Assembly: GCA_965153455.1 (NCBI GenBank)
Contig: OZ234501.1
Span: forward strand, 4,526,001-4,590,000
DNA length: 64,000 bases
DNA from: Sphagnum compactum
Lineage: Eukaryota; Bryophyta; Sphagnopsida; Sphagnales
Direction: 5' to 3'
Within the stretch, counting starts at the first letter, position 1; the number at the start of each line of letters is the position of its first letter. The translations under genes and the position numbers were made by a program. Below the pieces are notes generated by a model, which was not told the DNA's origin, made no database searches, and was given only the letters and a program-made list of their open reading frames with translations. Shown here in pieces: positions 11,385 through 24,200 of the stretch.

Positions 11385-11560
11385 AAACATGTTTTGGCTT
11401 GAACATTTTGGCCTAAGGTTAAAATATTTTTGAGAATTTTGGCCAAGGGTTAATTTTTTTTATAGCATTTTGACATAAGGTTGGCATCATTTTTAGTGTC
11501 TTGGTTTAGAATTAAAATTTCTTTTGGCATCTTGGCTTAGAGTTGGCCATTTTGGGCTAC
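11385..11560. repeat. Same satellite motif in reverse orientation
   Basis: Repeats such as TTTTGGCCTAAGGTT and TTTTGGCCAAGGGTT are the reverse complement of the AACCTTAGGCCAAAA motif of the array to the left, so the repeat is present in both orientations about 100 bp apart. Confidence 0.5.
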
Positions 11561-13490
11561 TATTAGAGTCAAATCTTCTATGGTGTTTTGGTATTTTAGA
11601 ATCCCATGACTAACTAATCGCCTTATGCTCATTAGTATGGTAATCAATATGATAGGTGAATAGTAAAAATAATAATCCTTGGATAAAGAGCTTGCAAACT
11701 ACCACATTATTTTCTTATTACCTAGGGTGGGTTTTTAAAAAAAATTTATAAATAATTGATTCTCAAATAGTTGGTTTTCATAGTAGTGAAAACCGGTGGG
11801 TTGGTGGTTTTTGTCCTAGGTACCACTAAGGGTGATACTTAATGATATTTAATGTGAGAATTTGAATTGGGATAGTTGTTCATGATTTTTATAAGTAATG
11901 AATTTTATGCACTCATGGCTATGGCTATGATTGTGTGATCACTATTGTTTCTAAGGAAGAGGTTGTGCAATTAAGCTATGGGCGATGACATTGCAGTAGG
12001 ATGAAAAACAAATTTTTTTACAAAGCTTACAAATCCTTCATGCCCTTATTACTATTACCGCTACATCAATGAGGTGTTGTTCACCTCTTGTAGAAAAGGA
12101 AGGTTCACAAACAATTGTTGTTGTTGTGAACCCATTGGTACAACATCCTTGCCCAATGCTTTTATTAGCCTATCAAACTTGTTATTATGCACCCCCACCC
12201 CCACTTATCATCATCATTAAATTCCATTGGATAGTCATGCATTCTTATTGGAGGTGATACGTGTTAGTAATTCTGGTCTACTCCCCTTCCAGATCCATTT
12301 GAGGTTGGTGTAGGATCTCTTTCCCCCATATGTGGTTATTTGGGTTTCTTTTTTTGTGCAATTTGTAGAGAAGGGAATAAATTGGTTTTAGGATAACATT
12401 ATAAATAAATTGCACGACCATTTTTTCTCCAACATCATTTTTGACATGATTTTTGATTCGCATTGCATGTGCTCGAGGTCTTATGCAAACCTCAGGGTGG
12501 GTGTTTGGCCTTTTGCTTATTTGATCATTCCATCTTTTCAATTGGCCTTAAAATATTATTCTTCTACATTGTGCAACATGTTGGGCCTCCCCCGTCTTTT
12601 AACTCTTAGGTTCATTTAATGCATTTGTGGTTAGCCTTTAGATCCATTAAAGATTCACCTAAGATTCATTGTTCCCATGATGGGGAATCAAATGCATCCC
12701 ATGATGCCATTCAAGATGTCTTTATTTTCATCGTGAAAAATGTGGGGTTTCATGTTTCATTTGAATGAATTCATGTCTTTCTACCCTTTTTTTTTAGACT
12801 TTTCACCGATGGGTTGACATCATGTTATCAATTAATGGCATTTGCACATTGGTCGATGTTGTCATTGTTAATCCCATCTGAACATGTTTTTTTTTCATGT
12901 TATTTCATCTTGCGAGGTGGCCCCAATAGTTTGCAAAGAACTCAAGTTACTTATATTCTGATATGTGTTGTCATTTTAAGTGAAGGTTTTTCTAAACTTA
13001 TTGTTCTTTCAAATTCCTCATCTTTTTTTTGATATGCTTATTGGGATTAGTGTAGGCTTTGGAACATGATTTCTTTTGATGCCCCTTAATGATCCACTTT
13101 GGGTTCTTTGGTTTGGATTTGGGTCCTTTTTTTTGTTCCTTCGTTTCCCCCCTTGTTGGGTGCTTTGTTTAATGGAGTTTGCAAGGGTGTCATCATCTAA
13201 AACCTGACCGGTTCTCATTGGTAAACACTTTTAACATTAGAAAAAGTTGTATTAAATTATTATGAAATGTCACCCATAAGGTGCTAGACTTATAATGCTA
13301 TTTTTTCATTGTTCACTCCTATGTTATTTCTCACCTATTTATGGCATGGTATGCAATATCTCACCATGTACATGCCAAAGAGCAAATATAGATCAAGTAG
13401 ATTATTTGTGTACATATATGCTAGTTTTATTGTAAAACTGTGTATATTTTCTTTTTTTGAATCTAACATGGCCTATGAGAAAACATTCCA
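11561..13490. other. Gene-free DNA, no identifiable element
   Basis: Decayed intergenic sequence. A small palindromic stretch, GGTTTTCATAGTAGTGAAAACC, lies near 11773-11794. No coding region or transposon boundary could be supported. Confidence 0.5.
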
Positions 13491-13493
13491 TTT

Positions 13494-13904
13494 AGCGACC
13501 TACTAGTTAGCACAACTTATCAACATTGGCTTTCATTGGCCCAATGATTTTGTAGCCCTTTTGCCTCTTGGATGAAATGCCATAGCTTGTTCTTTTCATA
13601 GATGAAAAAAGGCATCTCGATTCTCACGACGGTCGATTATGCTTGATAATTGGCTCAAAGACTTGGGTTAACCAATCCATTGCTAACTGTAATAAGAATT
13701 TCAATGCTCTAATTGGCTATCATGTTATGAGCAACCATATGCTATAACCTTCAACCTGTGTTCCATAGTGACCAACTAGTTAGCACAAGGTTCCAACATT
13801 AGCTTTCATTGGCTCAATGATTTGGTAATCCTTTTGGTTCTTGGATAAAAATATCATAGTTGTTTGTCGATGAAAAGAGGGCATCTTGATTTTCCGTAGT
13901 TGAA
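13494..13904. repeat. Direct repeat pair, about 140 bp each
   Basis: 13494-13635 and 13766-13904 share the ordered blocks ACTAGTTAGCACAA, CAACATT-GCTTTCATTGGC, CAATGATTT, CTTGGAT and GATGAAAA-GGCATCT. The two copies are about 272 bp apart and clearly diverged, so this is an old local duplication. A purine tract of A and G follows at 13978-14011. Confidence 0.65.
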
Positions 13905-14082
13905 TCCAACTTCCTAACAAATGAGAGAAGAAACCTTCAAAATGTGAATATTGGAAGTTTGCCAAGAAAACCTTCACCGAAAAAAAGAAAAAAAAGAAAA
14001 AAGAAAAAAAAGCATCCAAATCTTGGGCATGGCACATGAACCATGTATACCTATGGTGCACTCACACTTGATCTTTAGTTAG

Positions 14083-14120
14083 TGTTAAATGAAAATCTTT
14101 AGTGTTAAATGAAAATCTAA
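14083..14120. repeat. Short tandem duplication
   Basis: Two head-to-tail copies of about 20 bp, each containing TGTTAAATGAAAATCT. Confidence 0.6.
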
Positions 14121-14530
14121 GTGGCATACCCGGTGGCACCCAATGTTAAATGAGTGATAGCTTAATGTTAAGTGAATGTTAGCTTAACATAAAATTTTTC
14201 ATGGTAAGGAGGTTTAAGATGTAAATGAGTAACATTGTGGTTAGGGAATTCAACACTAGAATCCCTAATGCCAAGTGTGAATGCACCTTTATACACATAT
14301 ATAATATTGTAAAGTCGACCACTCCTTGGCAACATGTTCAAGGTTAACCATTACATCAGTCAGGAAACCCTAAACCTGAAACAAACATGATGACAAGAAT
14401 GAGTGTGATCATAATAGATCTTCGAGTGTCACTCACAAAGGATGAGACCATAAGGTTAGGGTATCATCCATCCCAATCTAGACCACTGGACCACTGGATG
14501 AACCTCAACTTAGTTAATATTTTGGTTTTA

Positions 14531-14713
14531 CCTTGGTAACCCATTTGTGTAAGAAGTAGGTAGTAACCCATTTGTGTATATATACTACTACTAGGTGGAT
14601 AGGTAGGAAAATAGGTGACTACTACTAATAAGTAGATGATTTATACATAGGTAAGGGCTGTTTTTCCTACCTGCCTACAGTGCAGGTTGTTGGTAGGTAG
14701 GTAGGTAGGTAGT
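14531..14713. repeat. TAGG/GTAG tetranucleotide-rich tract
   Basis: Interrupted GTAG and TAGG repeats, with an uninterrupted run at 14692-14713. Similar tracts occur inside the CACTA-like elements further right, but no element ends were found around this one. Confidence 0.65.
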
Positions 14714-15107
14714 AAAGAAGAGCAACTGACCTAACCACCATGGTTAGCTAGGGAACTGGAACTCAACAGAAAACTGTTTCCTGACCCACTTTCCCAATCC
14801 ATCCTTTATTGTGTTGGGTGCTGCTGGTTCACTCTGGCATAAAGATCTTTTGACAGAAAATTAGTTTTTCGTTCGTTGGTATGACTGGGGAGTCGTTCAT
14901 CCACTCTTACGTGTTGAGGAGCTTTCTCAGGATAGGGTTTTAGGTGTAAAAGGGGTTCGCAGATGTGGGGTTCTGGCTCGCTTGTTCTCGCGCGCTCTGC
15001 CTGGCTCGCTCTTTATCTGTGTCTTTTGCGTTTTGTGTTTTCGTGAGGGTGTTTTGCTGCATCGATCCGTCATCTTTCCGACGCATCCAACAGGAGGAAC
15101 GGCAGTC
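14714..15107 (+). other. Upstream and 5' untranslated region of CPN60A
   Basis: From about 14930 the sequence becomes GC-richer and pyrimidine-rich (CTCGCTTGTTCTCGCGCGCTCTGCC type), as in plant 5' leaders, up to the start codon at 15108. No convincing TATA box was seen, so a transcription start cannot be placed. Confidence 0.4.
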
Positions 15108-18100
15108 ATGGCGGCTTGTGCTATGCTTGCCAATGGAGCTCTGGGTTCTTCTACCTGTCGCGCTTCACCTACGGCTTCTGTTTCCGCTTCTTCTGTATGC
15201 TTCTTTTTCTCTCCTTCCAAGCTCGCTCCTCTCTTTCCTTCGTTGTTTTCGGAGGTTTTTAGGGTTTTGTGTTTGTTCTTTGTGATGCTCGTCTCAGGTG
15301 GTCATGATGTTTTTTTCTCGGTTTCCGGTCGTCTGCTCTTTCGGGAGCGGGCCCAGGGGGTGCTATGGGCGGAGGCCATGAGGGAGTGAGGTGTTCGGGT
15401 TGAACGGACTCTGTGTGTGTGCACCTGTGTTTGTGTGTGTGTGTGGGGAGTAATCTAGGGTTTCCTGTTCACCGCGTTGAATATCGTTAGGTTTTTTTGG
15501 AGGTTTTTTGGGGGTCGGAGTCATGAATGAATGAATTGCTTTTGAGAAAGGAGGTGAAGAACTGCATCTTTGACTTTACTACATCTTCCAGCAGCTAGTT
15601 TTCTAGCGACACTGTTGTTTGTGTGCAAGACTTTGAGAATAAACTTGCATCGCTCATAGTGATAATCTCAGGAAAGCTCTGGATTGATTGTTCTTTTGTT
15701 GGTGATTAGACCCCTTTGTATTTTTACCTTATTGACACTAGCGGATGTAGAAGGTTCACAATAGCAAATGAATGAGGAAGTGTGTATTATTGGCCAGTCT
15801 AGTTGTTGAGGTTTTGTGGGTGGTTTAGTCCCTGACCAAGGGTGTTATTGAATGTAGCTGAAATCGAGCAGCAGGATGACAGGATTTTTGCAAGGACAAA
15901 ATCAGCTTGCTGGGCGGATTTCTCAAGGAGTTTCAAGACAGCATGAAAGACGAGGAGGGAGGCTTGCAGTAAGAGCAGATGCCAAGGAAATTTTCTTTGG
16001 CCAGTCGTCACGAGCTGCCCTTCAAGCAGGAATAGATAAATTGGCTGATGCTGTTGGCGTCACACTTGGACCTCGAGGTAGACAAACATATTCAATGCTG
16101 AGCTTTCTTTTATCAACTATTCTTTCAATGTGAAGGATATCCCTTTCTCTTTTGGTTTTCTGGGCAGTAGGAGCAAGAATTTCCTGGACCTAAGGATTGG
16201 GGTAATGTTGGTTCAGGTCGCAATGTGGTGCTTGATGAGTTTGGTGCACCCAAAGTCATCAATGATGGTGTCACAATTGCTCGTGCCATTGAGCTGCCTA
16301 ATGCCATGGAGAATGCTGGGGCATCTCTCATTCGAGAGGTGAGATAAAGTTTGTTTGTTTGACAACAATCAGGTCCTGTGCCCATGAACATTCCTCACAA
16401 CTCATCAGGATGAGTTCAAGAAATAATCTGTGGTGTTGTTGGGTAAATGTTCATATTGGTTCTTGTGCTATATTGTTGTTTGCAGTAGGAAGGTGTGTTT
16501 TGCATGAGAGACCAGTTATGCAGGTTGTCATTCCTGTAGCCCAAGCCAACATTCTCCATCTGTTCAGTAATTCTAAAGCTTTGTAGTGTTGCTCAATCAT
16601 GCAGTTAATTCTCCGAAGTTACATGGGTTTAATGGCTTTATGGCACAGTCCAGGATTTCTCTGTGTTTGCAAGGCTCATGTGGTAGATTGCCAAGTTCTA
16701 AAATGCTGCACAGTCCTTGAAAACTGAAATACTTTTTGTACTAAGCTAATGGGAAAGTGGTTAGAAGGTTCATGCACCTACTTCATTGTTGAATCTTTCA
16801 GTCCCTTAAACATAGTTAGGTTTGGAGTATATGTATGTTTCTTGGACACAATCCAATTCAATGTGATGCATACACTCAGGTGGCCAGTAAGACAAATGAC
16901 TCTGCTGGTGATGGGACAACCACAGCTTGTGTGCTAGCCAGAGAGCTCATCAATCTTGGCCTCCTGGCTGTGACCTCAGGTGCCAACCCTGTGGCTGTGA
17001 AGAAGGGAATTGATAAAACTGTTGCAGGTCTTATTGAGGAACTAAAGCTGAGGGCTCGTCCTGTGCAAGGCCGTGAGGATATTAAAGGTATCTGCTCATT
17101 AAAAACTCAAATGTCCTTAAGAGCAACTCCAATGTCTAATAGCAGCCTGCAGAGCAGGTTCTTATATGTTCTTATCATATGGAGCCACTTGGTCCAAATA
17201 AAGGTGATGACATTGCAGGATAAGAGCACATGTCAAGAACTATATTGGAACTTATGTAACAAGAAGAGCAACACTGTTGAGTGGGAGATTGCTGTGTGCA
17301 GCTGTGGCAACAATTTCTGCTGGAAATGATGATTTTGTTGGCACCATGATTGCGGATGCCATTGACAAGGTGGGGCCTGATGGTGTTTTGTCCATTGAGT
17401 CTTCTTCTTCATTTGAGACAACAGTTGATGTGGAGGAGGGTATGGAGGTAAGCTTTTCTGCAAGACTTTTGTTGCCTTTATGTGCAGAGTGGTGCTATCT
17501 CCTGGTTCTGTTGCTACAGTTTGTCTTTTTCTTTTCCCATGGCCACGTCCAGGGTAAGTACTGCTGTATGTAAGGTCTACTATTTCTACTGGGCGTTTCT
17601 CTTCTCTTCTTCCTGCAGTTGCTGTTGTGGTCTCTTGGCTTTTAGTCTGGAACCTCATGAACCTTAGTATGAGGCCATCTCTCAGTGAGAACTATGTGGG
17701 CTGGAGGTATGGAGGGTTTGTGACATTTGTATAGCTATATTCTAGGGAGGTTTACTGCTGTATGAAAGATCTGTGCACCATGCATGCTATTGTCCTACTG
17801 ATGTGGATGAGCTGACATTAATCTGTGTAGTGAACAAAAACCTGGGAAGTAGAGGTGGTCTGTAATGTTGATTTGTATTAAAGAAGTAAAGAGATCAGCT
17901 GTACTGGAGCCAAGAGTAGCCTGGGAAGTAGAGATGGTCTATAATGGTGATGTGCATTGAAGAAGCAAATCATCAACTTCACTGTGTTTGACTCTAATCC
18001 TGATTACTGGAATCCTGTGTTGCAGATAGATAGGGGATATATTTCCCCACAGTTTGTGACCAACCAAGAGAAGCTACTAGTAGAGTTTGAGAATGTGAAG

Positions 18101-20028
18101 GTACTTGTGACAGACCAGAAGATAACAACCATAAAGGAGATCATTCCAGTCCTAGAGAAAACAACCCAGTTGAATGCTCCCCTGCTCATTGTAGCTGAAG
18201 ATGTTTCAGGAGAGGCTCTTGCTACTCTTGTGGTGAACAAATTGCGAGGAGTGCTTAAAGTGGCTGCCATCAAGGCACCAGGATTTGGGGAGCGCCGCAA
18301 AGCCCTTCTGCAGGATATTGCAATTCTTACAGGTACTTCTTCACTGGACATAGGCTGTAGCTGCACAGTTTAATATTAATATACGTTTGCCATGGGTACA
18401 CAGATGGAAGGTGTACAGAGGACCATAAAAAGTGAGAGTCTTCTGGATGTTTTAGATTGTCCACAGATATGAGCAATTATATGTATATGGGAAGTTGGGA
18501 CACTGTTGCTACTTTGTGGTCCATGCATCAATTGAAGTTGAATTGCTGCAGGTGCTGAGTTCATGGCTAGTGACCTGGGCCAAAAAGTTGAGGAAACGAC
18601 TATAGACCAGCTTGGAATTGCTAGAAAGGTGACCATCAGCAACAACACAACCACTATCATTGCTGATGTTGCCACAAAAGATGAAATCCAGGCACGTATT
18701 GCTCAGATCAAGAAAGAGCTGGCAGAGACAGATTCTGTATATGATACAGAGAAGTTGTCTGAGCGCATTGCCAAGCTATCTGGAGGAGTTGCTGTCATCA
18801 AGGTATGGGTGAATCTGATTACCCCCTCGTCAACCTGAACTTTGAACCCTAATCCTGTGTATAGGTCTGAGTGAAGTCTAGGATAAGGGACCATATGACC
18901 AATATACTATATTAGTGAGTCTCATCTTATGATTGCTAGTTAGATGTCATGTTGCTGATGCACAGTAGTTGGATCTGGGAGCAGTCACCTTTATTTGGTC
19001 TCTACAATATGGTGTCTTGGAAGGTATCTTTGTCTCTGGTAGACTCTACCTGCTCACTTTCTCTGTATATCCTGTGACCTGGTTTGTAATTAAGATTGGT
19101 CCAGATGTACAAACTGGTTTTGAACTGTAGTACTGGGTCTGGTACAGGTTGGAGCTGCTACAGAGACAGAGCTGGAAGATCGGAAGCTGAGAGTAGAGGA
19201 TGCAAAGAATGCAACTTTTGCTGCAATTGAAGAGGGTATTGTGCCTGGTGGTGGTGCTGCATTGGTTCACCTATCATCTTGTGTACCTGCAATCAAGAAT
19301 ACAATAGATGATGCTGAAGAAAAGCTAGGAGCAGACATTGTGCAGAAGGTCAGTGATTCTTAAGCTCTGATCCACTGTTGCACTGTGTGGTCTGATTCTT
19401 GGAGTTTGACAGATTAGATGGAACTTCTTGCCCTAAGACCAGGGTGGAGAATGATAGTTGTTCTGTAGGGAAAATATGCTGGTATGTAAAAATGGTTATT
19501 CCAATGCACTAATCTGGGAGGGAAGTAGCATTGTTAATTCCATCTGAAAAGCAATATGGAATTTTGTGGAGAAATGTTTTTGAGGGAGCTTTGCATCTTG
19601 TACAAGTCTTGCAAATTAACCTGCCATCTAAATTGAACATTTGGACATAACTTCCAAAAGATGCTCTTTTCCTGACTTTATACCACAGAATGAGAAGGCC
19701 TTGAGCTAACAAGTGTGGCCTTTGTCGTTGCCGGATGCAGGCCCTAGTAGCACCAGCATCATTGATTGCACACAATGCAGGAGTGGAAGGTGCTGTGGTT
19801 GTTGAGAAGATATTGGACAGAGCATGGGAGATGGGTTACAATGCAATGGAGGACAGATATGAAAACCTTTTAGAGTCTGGTGTGATTGACCCTGCAAAGG
19901 TTACCCGATGTGCCCTTCAGAATGCTGCGTCAGTGGCTGGTATGGTGCTAACCACTCAGGCTATTGTTGTTGAGAAGGCAAAGAAGAAGGCCCCCAGAGT
20001 TCCCCAAGTGCCTGGGATGACAATGTAA
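15108..20028 (+). CDS. CPN60A: Plastid chaperonin-60 subunit alpha
   Basis: ATP-driven folding chamber subunit of the chloroplast stroma; with the beta subunit and CPN20/CPN10 lids it folds newly imported and newly made proteins, Rubisco large subunit included. Nine exons: 15108-15194, 15858-16077, 16217-16338, 16880-17087, 17302-17447, 18026-18332, 18552-18802, 19148-19348, 19741-20028. All introns are GT-AG and the spliced frame is open for 609 codons plus TAA. Residues 1 to about 68 are Ser/Arg-rich and acid-poor, a plastid transit peptide. The mature part starts near [19 protein letters not shown]. It has the nucleotide loop GDGTTTA (153-159), the catalytic Asp of RVEDA (about 465) and the signature EEGIVPGGG (to 483). 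[23 protein letters not shown] and the -KKKAP- tail are alpha-type, not beta. The start is the first ATG giving a transit peptide in frame. Confidence 0.97.
17841..17969. repeat. Tandem duplication in CPN60A intron 5
   Basis: 17841-17890 and 17920-17969 are about 85-90% alike by eye; each begins CCTGGGAAGTAGAG and carries a GGTCT-TAATG block. The offset is 79 bp. It is intronic and leaves the splice sites untouched. Confidence 0.8.
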
Positions 20029-21294
20029 TTTGCAAATGTGAGGTTAGAGTTGTTGTCTGTAGTAGCAAAGATCCTTGGTTAACATGACATCAAGAACATC
20101 AATTTTCCTTGGTATAAATTTGGCGCCTTGATTTTGAGTGAAAAACTCATCTAAAGGCTGCCCGGGACAAGTGGAGTTCTAACCACAACACTCTGCAGAG
20201 AACAAGAAGTTGGATTTGACAAGTCCTTGTATTAGGAATGAGTTTTTTAATCTGTGACATGGAACAGCCTCTAATGTTTTGTTGAGCAAGCTTTTAAAAG
20301 CATTAATTGCAAGGTCAAATTCTTACATTCTGCCCTGTTATAATTTTGGCTATGGACGTAGTACTCATTTCACTTTGAATGGAATCACAGCACTGCAAGA
20401 GTGTATGGAATCGGATCATGAGCACATACATGCTCATGGGTACTCAGGTCTGGCTCTTTGTATCTAAGTACCAGGCTATCTGGAGACTACTGATCTCCAG
20501 ATCTGGTACTGGAGCTATGGGGTGGCAAGCAGGAACAAGCAGAAATGCTTGTTTTGCAGCCACATCTGACTGCATTTGTGTCAGTGACAAAAATTGTATT
20601 TTCAGGTTAAATACATATCAAAATCTGAGATCATGACTCCAGTGTCTGGTTGATATTCTCTCATTGCCCTTGCTGGTGATACTTTATGATGCAATTAATA
20701 CTCAAGCTCCAATCATTGTGTAACAACCATTTGGAAAGTGGCAAGACAATACTGACTAGTCAACATGCAGCTGAAAAATTCACATTGGCCAAGCTACATG
20801 AACTTTGGTTCAGCTGGACATGGTGAGTGCACAGCTCGGAACAATTCCAGCTACTTGAGCATCATCTAATCAAAATGTGTATAATTCCAATTGGACCCAC
20901 ACAGCAGCTGAAAGTGAAACAGCTTTCAACATAATCAAGGGTCTGCAAAATATGCACTTACATTGCGCTTAACATGGCCATTCACCTCCACATATGCAGA
21001 CAACTCTTAGTTGCTGAAAATGATGATGGGATCTGCTTAACATTCACCCTCCTATTTCTTTTGCAGCAGAATGAACTGCATAGAGATAGATCGTTTGTAC
21101 CTCCAAGGCAAACATCATAGAGTATGTATTCCTTAACCCTTCCCCCTCCCAATTTTTCCCATGAAAAGAAACTGCTATACAGTTTTCTCCTGTGCAATAG
21201 TTGCTGGCTTGACCAAACATGAGTCTTTGAAAAACAAGAGAAAGCACACCCTCTTGATGCTCCAAACCCTAAAGCTTTTGTTTATAGAACATGA
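20029..21294. other. Tail-to-tail intergenic region between CPN60A and the H+-ATPase gene
   Basis: 1266 bp between the two stop codons, not AT-rich, presumably made up mostly of the two 3' untranslated regions. No further exon, RNA gene or repeat was found. Poly(A) sites cannot be placed with confidence. Confidence 0.6.
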
Positions 21295-24200
21295 CTATAC
21301 AGTGTATGACTGACGGATGGTATCAATGTCTAGATTCTTCAACCTCACTACTGACTCCACATGTCCCTTCAGTGTGTGCAATTCCCGCAACCTGCATCAC
21401 CACACGTACCACACCTTACTGTAGTGTTACCAGAGACACCAAAAAAATTTGTGGGAGATTTCTGAAACCTTACTTTCCAAGAGGAAACTCTGCAATGGCA
21501 GTGCCATTATCTGGTTCAAGGGTTGCAGTGGAAGAATGTACCTAGCTATTTCGGCCCTTCGCTTGGCCTGATCAGCTATGTCACCAAGTTCTCTTGGACT
21601 TGTACTTCCAACAAGATCCCCTTTCAGTTCAGGTGGATGTAGCCCATGCAACAGTCTCTGTGAATGTGCCCACTGAGCTTCACGAGCCTCCTTACCAAAG
21701 TGCCTCTGCCTTGTGAAGGCAGTCTGTACAAAGCTCCGGTTATGAATACCATAGTTCAAAATCCAACAAGACAAAAATGTTTCACTGAAGCAGTATTTGT
21801 TGCACCTTTACTGATTGCAGCACATTTAAAAGCTTGCTATGTTGCACAGACAGGAGAAAATCTTACACTACTTTCTGGCCAGCCAGATTAACAAGGAGAT
21901 CTTGACAGATCTTGAAGGTAATTGACAAAAGCATTCAATTGAAATTCTGTTACTGAAGTAAGAGAACGGACCTTGCGATCCATCATTTGTTCCCAGGCCT
22001 TCCCACTGAGGATGTAGCGAACAGCAAATTTCAGAATGTCAAGTGGGAAGTATGTGACCAAATCATAAAGCCATATGACTCCAGCCCACCCCCACCCAAT
22101 ACCCCGGATGTTGGCAAATCCCCAATGAGCATAAACTGCTATGAGTGTTGCGATCTGCAAAAGCATTGAAAGTAAGTTAACTTTATCCTGTCTCTCTCAG
22201 TCTTCCTATGACTGACAACATGTGTAGACATTATCCTGTCTCTCTCAGTCTTCCTATGACTGACAACATGTATAGACATTATCCTGTCTCTCTCAGTCTT
22301 CCTATGACTGACAACATGTGTAGACATTATCCTGTCTCTCTCAGTCTTCCTATGACTGACAACATGTGTAGACATTATCCTGTCTCTCTCAGTCTTCCTA
22401 TGACTGACAACATGTATAGGCATTATCCTGTCTCTCTCACTCTTCCTATGACTGACAACATGTGTAGACATTATCCTGTCTCTCTCACTCTTCCTATGAC
22501 TGACAACATGTATAGACATTATCCTGTCTCTCTCACTCTTCCTCTGACTGACAACATGTATAGACATTTTGTTGACATGCCAAGCACAGATTTGCAAAAC
22601 ATTGATGTTCTAAGATGCTGTGCCCTTGTACATGTTAAAAGAAGGTGGAGAAAAAATGCATATGAAGAGAAAGTAGGAGAAATACCAATTGAGCAGCTAT
22701 GAAAGCAAACACCAGTAGCAGACCCGGTCGCTCTATGAAGGACCAACTTTGGGAACGTGTGACAAAAATCAATGCTTGGCTTATAATGCTCACTTGCAAG
22801 TACACAGCAGCTACCATCCGGCTTTGACTGTACCTGATGTCCTTCACGTGGAAATATTTCTGCATACATGTAGCTATCCACATGGCATATGAGCCTCAGC
22901 CATCAAAGATGTTAGCTTAAACATGATTTGCCACATTTCACTCAAACAGGTAAGATTCATATGCATATTCATACCAGTAGAATGGTACCCAAAAAAGAAA
23001 TGATCCAATACCAATAAGAGGAGGGATTGCATAAAAAAGAGGAACACATGTTCCAGACAATTTCTCAGATACATCTAATTTTCTGAGCATTGTATTCAAC
23101 TTGTTTTTAGTTGGAATGTAACACCCTACAGCAGGGATAGATTGTACCGGGAAGAAGTCCGTCTCATGGATCAACCAAAAGAATATCACAGTGCATAATG
23201 CCAAGTAACAGCCAAGAACAATTCCAGTTGCAAATATCTCTTTCAATTTCCAGCTGTCTGGCAATGGTGAAGGCTTCACACGGTCCTTTGCAATGGTCAT
23301 GATTGTACCTGTGAAGCCCCCAAAAAAGGGAACTAAGAACTCCCTGTGAACTCCAAATGATTTGTCACAATCCAAACTCTGAAAAGAGGTATATGGACAA
23401 TCTTATATTCTTTTACGCATTGCAAGGTGTGAGAGGCTGGTGGGAGCTTGAATACACACACCATCATTAAGAATTGCGATTATAAGAACCATGAAGGGAG
23501 AGAAATCAAACTTCCAGATCAAGGCAAGCAACATAAATCCTAGCTGCAAAACCACCACTCAAATCAGCATTCATGTGAGCAATAATACTACTCAACCTTT
23601 TCACAAATTGTAAAAAAAGAACTGTACTAACCAACCCAAGATACAGCATACACATCAATAAATAGTATCATCTACCTCTCACCCAATGTGTAAAATGCAT
23701 CACAGAAGTCAGTCATAGAGTACATGGCACCATTATGTTGAGAAAAGCTGTAGAAAAAGAGCATGTAAAGGGCATAACAGAGCAGGTAGGATACTGAGCT
23801 AGGCTTAAAATTAAGCAGTTGTGAACCAAACTCCGGTTGATGACTTGCATACTTACCACCATACGGATGGTGATAGACACAGCATAGATCTGCAAAATCA
23901 TACACTAAAGTCAATATCAATCATCAGTGTGGCAGCTACAAATGCTATCAATAATATTTCAATTTCAAAGGGATGCTTCAGCTACTATATGCTAGATTTC
24001 GTACGGTTGGGTTAAACCTGACAGATTCAGAGGCTACATCACAGACACAGCTGACACCCTAGGAACAAACATGTACCGTGTAATTCTTCATCCTCTGGAA
24101 GATGGCTCGACTTGTCAACACTGCACTAACAATGACACTAAGGCCAGGTTCAGTGAGCACAATGTCTGCGGCACTGCGTGCAGCATCAGTTGCATCAGCT

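Noticed and set aside
14531-14713. A further CACTA-like element around the TAGG tract near CPN60A
   Set aside because: No pair of CACTA-type ends with a 3-bp duplication could be found on either side of the tract.
14982-15389. 135-codon ORF as a separate gene or a longer CPN60A exon 1
   Set aside because: Its middle codes the CPN60A transit peptide start (ATG at 15108). Past 15194 it reads intron; the donor CT|GTATGC joined to 15858 keeps the frame and gives a sensible transit peptide.
21427-21542. Read-through of ATPase exon 20 as a truncated, non-penultimate-Thr C-terminus
   Set aside because: A proper donor (AG|GTACAT) at 21541 joins in frame to 21391-21295, which encodes the conserved end LKGHVESVV ... 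QSYTV. The read-through end has no family similarity.
22208-22702. 164-codon + strand ORF of 16-residue repeats as a real repeat protein
   Set aside because: It is a by-product of a minisatellite whose unit length is a multiple of three. It lies antisense within an intron, and the opposite strand is open as well.
23034-23147. ATPase exon 17 extended to a later donor near LRKLD
   Set aside because: The earlier donor at 23147 gives TDFFP joined to KYFHVKDI, which matches the family's TDFF-x-TF-V-SI region. The extension has no family similarity.
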